36,178 nucleotides of DNA from positions 1 through 36,178 of the forward strand of contig JAPXTJ010000014.1 in NCBI GenBank assembly GCA_033812595.1. The letters are read 5' to 3'. Source of the DNA: JADLGF01 sp020849415 (GTDB taxonomy: Bacteria; Chloroflexota; Chloroflexia; Thermomicrobiales; UBA6265). Position numbers and translations under genes: made by a program. Below, piece by piece: positions 32,898 through 36,178 of this stretch (positions within the stretch are counted from its first letter, which is position 1; each line of letters starts with the position of its first letter). The notes beneath the pieces are model-generated. The model searched no databases, had not been told where the DNA came from, and saw only the letters and a program-made list of their open reading frames with translations.

Positions 32898-32950
32898 ACC
32901 GACCCGCTTCGTAACACGCGTTATCATGCGTACGAACGAAGGGATGTTCG

Positions 32951-33979
32951 ATGCGCGGACTGACAGTGCGGGAGATGGGGGAGTTCGGCCTGATCGCGGC
33001 CCTGGAGGCGGCATTGCCGCCGGGGGTGCGAGGCAGCCATGAACTCACCATCGGCATCGGCGATGACTGCGCTGTCTGGCAACCGCCCGAGGGGAGCGCG
33101 GTCGTCATCACCACTGACAGCCTGGTCGAAACGATCCACTTCCGGATCGGCTGGACCGATTGGGAACGCCTTGGCCACAAGGCGCTTGCCGTCAATCTTT
33201 CCGATATTGCCTCGATGGGCGCGGCGCCCGGTCTGGCCGTGATCACGCTCGCCCTGCGTGGGAGCGAACGGGTCAGCGATCTCGAGGCGCTCTACGCCGG
33301 CATCGGATCGCTGGCGCTCGCCACTGAAACCCTCATAGCCGGCGGTGACATCGTCTCGTCACCAGGCGTGACCTCCCTGCACGTGACGCTATTGGGAAGC
33401 GCCCCGGGCGGCAAGGTGTTGACCCGCGCCGGCGCGCAACCGGGCGATCTGATCGGGGTGTCGGGGCAGCTCGGCTCGTCCGCCGCCGGTCTGCGCCTGC
33501 TTCAGGCGGGCGGGATGAACGCGCGCCGGCGGGCGGCGGCGGCCGAAAAGCTGATCGACATCCACCTGCGGCCGCACCCGCAACTGGCGCTCGGCAAGGC
33601 GCTGCTCGACTCCGGAGCCAGCGCGGCCATGGACCTGAGCGACGGCCTCTTCGGTGATCTGCCGAAGGTGCTCACCGCCAGCGGTGCGCGCGCTCGGCTG
33701 GTCAGCGAGTCGATCCCGGTCAGCGATGATGTCCGCGCGCTCTTCCCCGACGACTGGTTCCATTTCGCCACCCGCGGCGGCGAGGATTATCAACTCCTCT
33801 TCACAGCGCCGCCAGCCCGCTGGAGCGCGATCGAAGCGGCCGCCAAACTCGCCGGCGCCCCGGTCACCCGCATCGGCGAAATCCTCGAAGCGGACGAAGA
33901 CGCCCCGCAGATGCTGCTCTCCTCGGATGGCATTGACCGCCCCATCCGCCCCGGCGCCTACGACCACTTCGGCGCGTAG
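32951..33979 (+). CDS. thiL: Thiamine-monophosphate kinase
   Basis: Phosphorylates thiamine monophosphate to the active cofactor thiamine diphosphate with ATP. The 342-residue AIR-synthase-type protein contains GIGDDCAV, TTDSLVETIHFR, NLSDIASMGAAPG, AGGDIV and MDLSDGL, i.e. the Mg-ATP and TMP-binding aspartates in order. Length is normal. ATG 32951 has AAGGGA 6 nt upstream. No other thiamine gene is nearby. It probably shares transcription with the upstream glycosyltransferase, although TATCAT near 32921 could be a separate -10. Confidence 0.96.
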   Translation: MRGLTVREMGEFGLIAALEAALPPGVRGSHELTIGIGDDCAVWQPPEGSAVVITTDSLVETIHFRIGWTDWERLGHKALAVNLSDIASMGAAPGLAVITLALRGSERVSDLEALYAGIGSLALATETLIAGGDIVSSPGVTSLHVTLLGSAPGGKVLTRAGAQPGDLIGVSGQLGSSAAGLRLLQAGGMNARRRAAAAEKLIDIHLRPHPQLALGKALLDSGASAAMDLSDGLFGDLPKVLTASGARARLVSESIPVSDDVRALFPDDWFHFATRGGEDYQLLFTAPPARWSAIEAAAKLAGAPVTRIGEILEADEDAPQMLLSSDGIDRPIRPGAYDHFGA

Positions 33980-34010
33980 CTGTCGTCCACGCACCAGGAC
34001 GAGAAAATGG

Positions 34011-34048
34011 GAACACCCGCCCACGTCTGATGACGCCGACGGGTGTTC
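34011..34048. terminator. Hairpin between convergent thiL and phoX
   Basis: GAACACCCG (34011-34019) pairs with CGGGTGTTC (34040-34048), and a smaller CGTC-TGAT-GACG hairpin sits inside. It lies in the 86-nt convergent spacer, so it can end both transcripts. There is no U-run. Confidence 0.6.
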
Positions 34049-34065
34049 GCCGCTGATGGGGATGA

Positions 34066-35997
34066 CTAGCTGCCGATGATGCCGCCGTCGTCCTTGGTGA
34101 TCACGACCACCGACGGGCGGGGGATGGAGTTGCCGCCGTCCGGGAAGTTGGTGGTCGGCGCCTCGAAGGTGCCGCCTTCGCCCGGGTGCTGGATGGCGAC
34201 GAAGAGGGCCGTGTTGTCCGGCGTGAAGACCGGGCCGGTCACCTCCGCGCCTTCGACGGCTGCGAAGAACTGCTTGACGAAGCCACGGTCCGGACCCTCG
34301 GTCGGGACGACGAAGAGACCGTCGTTGACTTCGAGCGTGCCGGGCTGGCCGTCGGTCGAAATCCAGAGATTGCCCTGGAGATCGAAGGTGATGTTGTCCG
34401 GGCAGGCGAAGCCGCTCACCAGCTCCTTCGGGAAGCCGGCGAAGTAGCTGTCCTCATCCTCGGCGTTGCCGGCGAGGATGAAGATGTCCCAGGTGAAGGT
34501 GGTCGAGGCCGCGTCGTCATCACCTTCGGTGATCTCGATCACGTGACCGTAGCGATTCTCGGCGCGCGGATTGGCGGTGTCGGTTTCGGCCTTACCCTCA
34601 GTGCCACGCTGGGTGTTGTTGGTCATGATCAGGTAGACCTTGCCGTTGACCGGATTGGTTTCCATGTCTTCGGGGCGGTCCATCTTGGTGGCGCCGAGCA
34701 CATCGGCCGCGCCGCGGGTGTTGATCAGCACCTCGGCCTGGGAGGTGAAGCCCGACTCCTCGGTCAGATCGCCCTCACCGAAGATGATCGGGAGCCACTC
34801 GCCGCTGCCATCATCGTTGAATTTGGCGACGTAGAGCGTGCCCTCATCGAGCAGATCGAGATTGGCGGCGCGATCGTCCGGGTTGTAGGCGCCGGCCGTA
34901 ACGAACTTGTAGGCGTAGTCGAAACGCTCGTCGTCACCGGAGTAGACCACCACGTTGCCGGCCGGCGAAACGACCGAGGTGTGGCCCTCGTGCTTATTGC
35001 GGCCGAGCGCGGTCCGCTTCTTGACCGGCGAGGTGGGATCGTACGGATCGAATTCGACCGGCCAGCCGAAGCGGAGCGGTTCGTTCGGCTCCTTCGAGAG
35101 ATCGAAGCGGTCGTAGATCGACTCCCAGTTCCGCTCGGTGCCTTCCGCCGACAGTCCGTAGCGGGCGTGAATCGCGGCCACGGGATTGGCTTCGTCAATC
35201 TGGCCGGCGTTGGCGAAGTACTGGTTGAAATTCTCTTCACCCGAGACGACCGTGCCCCACGGGGTGAGGCCGCCGGCGCAGTTGTTGAGCGTTCCGACGA
35301 CATCGATACCGGTCGAATCGGCGCTGGTCTTGAGCCACTCGGCGCCAGCGGCCGGGCCGGTGAGCACCGCCGGCGTGGTGCCGGTGACGCGGCGGTTGTA
35401 TTGCGAATCCTGCACCGTCCGCCAGATGCCGTTCTCGCGGATGATCTCGACCACAGTCAGGCCGTGCGCCTCGAGTTCGATATCGACGATCTCTGCCGTC
35501 GTGGCGGCCGCATCGTAGTTCGGGAACATGATCTCGGGATTGGTGTACTCGTTGTTGAAGACGAGGATGCCATGATCGGAGGCGTTCGAGCCGATCGGCA
35601 GCGGCAGGTAACCGACGTAGTCGCAGTTGTAGCCCGCCTGCACGGCCTGCGAGGCGGCGGTCTGGTTGAGCGGATCGAATTCCGGCGCATCGGCCGTCAG
35701 CAGTTCACCCCAGCGGACGAGCGGGGTGACCGTGTAGCCCTCGGGAACGGTGGGGACATCGCCGCCGACGGTCGGCGCGAGCGGCGTGAACGTGAGTGAG
35801 CCACCGGCGACCGGCGAAGCCTCCTGAGCGCCGCCAAGCACCGGTTTGGCGATGACCATGGCCGAGGCGGCGATGCCACCCTGAACGGCCGCGCGGCGGC
35901 TCAACCGGCGGCGCAGCACCTCGCCGAAGATTTCGCCGCGACCAGCATCGGAATAGACGACATCTTTTCCACCATCAAATTCGAGTTCCGTCCGCAC
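34066..35997 (-). CDS. phoX: TAT-exported PhoX-family phosphatase (DUF839)
   Basis: A 643-residue protein of the PhoX family, Ca/Fe-dependent alkaline phosphatases acting outside the cytoplasmic membrane. The start is GTG 35997, with GGGAGG 7 nt upstream. A twin-arginine signal follows: RLSRRAAVQGG (Arg34-Arg35) and a hydrophobic stretch AASAMVIAKPVLGG. Family features include the N-terminal VPEGYTVTPLVRWGE, DYVGYLPLP, VFNNEYTNPE, NCAGGLTPWGTVVSGEENFNQYF, and later NKHEGHTSVV, VVYSGDDERFDYAYKFV and the C-terminal PDNITFDLQGNLWISTDG. An array resembling a PhoP box lies upstream, consistent with phosphate-starvation control. I am confident of the family; the metal ligands were not checked one by one. 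Confidence 0.92.
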   Translation of the reverse strand: MRTELEFDGGKDVVYSDAGRGEIFGEVLRRRLSRRAAVQGGIAASAMVIAKPVLGGAQEASPVAGGSLTFTPLAPTVGGDVPTVPEGYTVTPLVRWGELLTADAPEFDPLNQTAASQAVQAGYNCDYVGYLPLPIGSNASDHGILVFNNEYTNPEIMFPNYDAAATTAEIVDIELEAHGLTVVEIIRENGIWRTVQDSQYNRRVTGTTPAVLTGPAAGAEWLKTSADSTGIDVVGTLNNCAGGLTPWGTVVSGEENFNQYFANAGQIDEANPVAAIHARYGLSAEGTERNWESIYDRFDLSKEPNEPLRFGWPVEFDPYDPTSPVKKRTALGRNKHEGHTSVVSPAGNVVVYSGDDERFDYAYKFVTAGAYNPDDRAANLDLLDEGTLYVAKFNDDGSGEWLPIIFGEGDLTEESGFTSQAEVLINTRGAADVLGATKMDRPEDMETNPVNGKVYLIMTNNTQRGTEGKAETDTANPRAENRYGHVIEITEGDDDAASTTFTWDIFILAGNAEDEDSYFAGFPKELVSGFACPDNITFDLQGNLWISTDGQPGTLEVNDGLFVVPTEGPDRGFVKQFFAAVEGAEVTGPVFTPDNTALFVAIQHPGEGGTFEAPTTNFPDGGNSIPRPSVVVITKDDGGIIGS

Positions 35998-36085
35998 GTC
36001 GGTTCCTCCCTCGTGGACAAAAGAGCGGCCGGCCCGGACAGGCACTCCGGGTCCGCTGTTTCGATGGTCCGCTTCAGGGAGCGCC

Positions 36086-36129
36086 GAGATGTGAAATCGG
36101 TCTCAATTCAGGATTAAATCAGTGTGAAC
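36086..36129 (-). promoter_or_regulatory. Pho-box-like array of four 11-nt direct repeats upstream of phoX
   Basis: On the minus strand four consecutive 11-nt units read GTTCACACTGA, TTTAATCCTGA, ATTGAGACCGA and TTTCACATCTC. Each holds a TTNANN hexamer (TTCACA, TTAATC, TTGAGA, TTCACA) separated by exactly 5 nt, which is the architecture of the Bacillus PhoP box (TTAACA-like hexamers every 11 nt). The array ends about 90 nt before the phoX start. The match to a phosphatase gene makes a Pho-regulon operator likely. Confidence 0.6.
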
Positions 36130-36148
36130 GCCTGGTCTTGCGATCGGA

Positions 36149-36171
36149 GCATCCGCAGTCCATGCGGATGC
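36149..36171. terminator. Hairpin at the right edge of the window
   Basis: GCATCCGCA (36149-36157), loop GTCCA, and TGCGGATGC (36163-36171) form a perfect 9-bp stem. It probably belongs to the end of a gene beyond the window. The rest of 36046-36178 holds only the phoX upstream region. Confidence 0.4.
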
Positions 36172-36178
36172 GTGTTTA

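Noticed and set aside
34186..35799. A 537-codon + strand open frame opposite phoX
   Set aside because: It is a shadow of phoX: no ribosome site, low-complexity Arg/Gly/Val/Glu-rich sequence and no motif.

Overview
The window is GC-rich, densely coded bacterial chromosome with no tRNA or rRNA gene, insertion sequence, phage gene or CRISPR array. The gene mix points to Chloroflexota, probably a Thermomicrobia-like lineage: an F420-type (Ddn) nitroreductase, a HelY/Ski2-like helicase, ECF sigma factors paired with membrane PQQ-propeller proteins, a long canonical T-box leader, a TAT-exported PhoX protein and an archaeal-style NurA-HerA-Mre11-Rad50 set. This placement is inferred from gene content only; Actinomycetota is the main alternative.

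Layout. 1-629 (+): end of an SDR dehydrogenase gene and an XRE regulator. 675-7969 (-): a tightly packed four-gene DNA-end-processing operon transcribed nurA, herA, sbcD/mre11, sbcC/rad50, with an SOS-like palindrome on its putative -10. 8012-9864 (-): a secreted SH3/NodB-fold protein lacking its catalytic residues, and a creatininase-family hydrolase. 10119-14860 (-): two tandem paralogous units, each an ECF sigma factor overlapping by ATGA a one-pass membrane protein with an extracytoplasmic PQQ-like propeller. The two units share an upstream palindrome and are separated by a terminator hairpin. 14950-15930 (-): an NAD-dependent epimerase, divergent from argH and a GNAT gene (16060-17990, +). 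18107-20871 (-): a lone form-II CoxL-like molybdenum hydroxylase subunit and a Ddn-type reductase, divergent from a DHA2 exporter (21059-22480, +). 22588-25002 (-): a double-SDR fusion and a LuxR-type response regulator whose receiver has lost its phosphorylation residues. 25224-27487 (-): dapA-dapB behind a T-box riboswitch whose best specifier reading is AAG (Lys), followed by a small leader ORF with a near-perfect Shine-Dalgarno and a hairpin. 27598-28662 (+): an Old Yellow Enzyme. 28721-31630 (-): the HelY-like helicase, divergent from a GT4 glycosyltransferase and thiL (31773-33979, +). 34066-35997 (-): phoX, preceded by four TTNANN hexamers at exact 11-nt spacing, the layout of a Bacillus-type PhoP box.

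The parts that best repay follow-up are the nurA-herA-mre11-rad50 operon with its unusual HerA P-loop and SOS-like operator, the Lys T-box plus leader ORF in front of dapAB, the duplicated sigma/propeller signalling units with their shared palindrome, and the Pho-box array at phoX. Very high third-position GC creates many long antisense open frames; these were judged shadows and left out.
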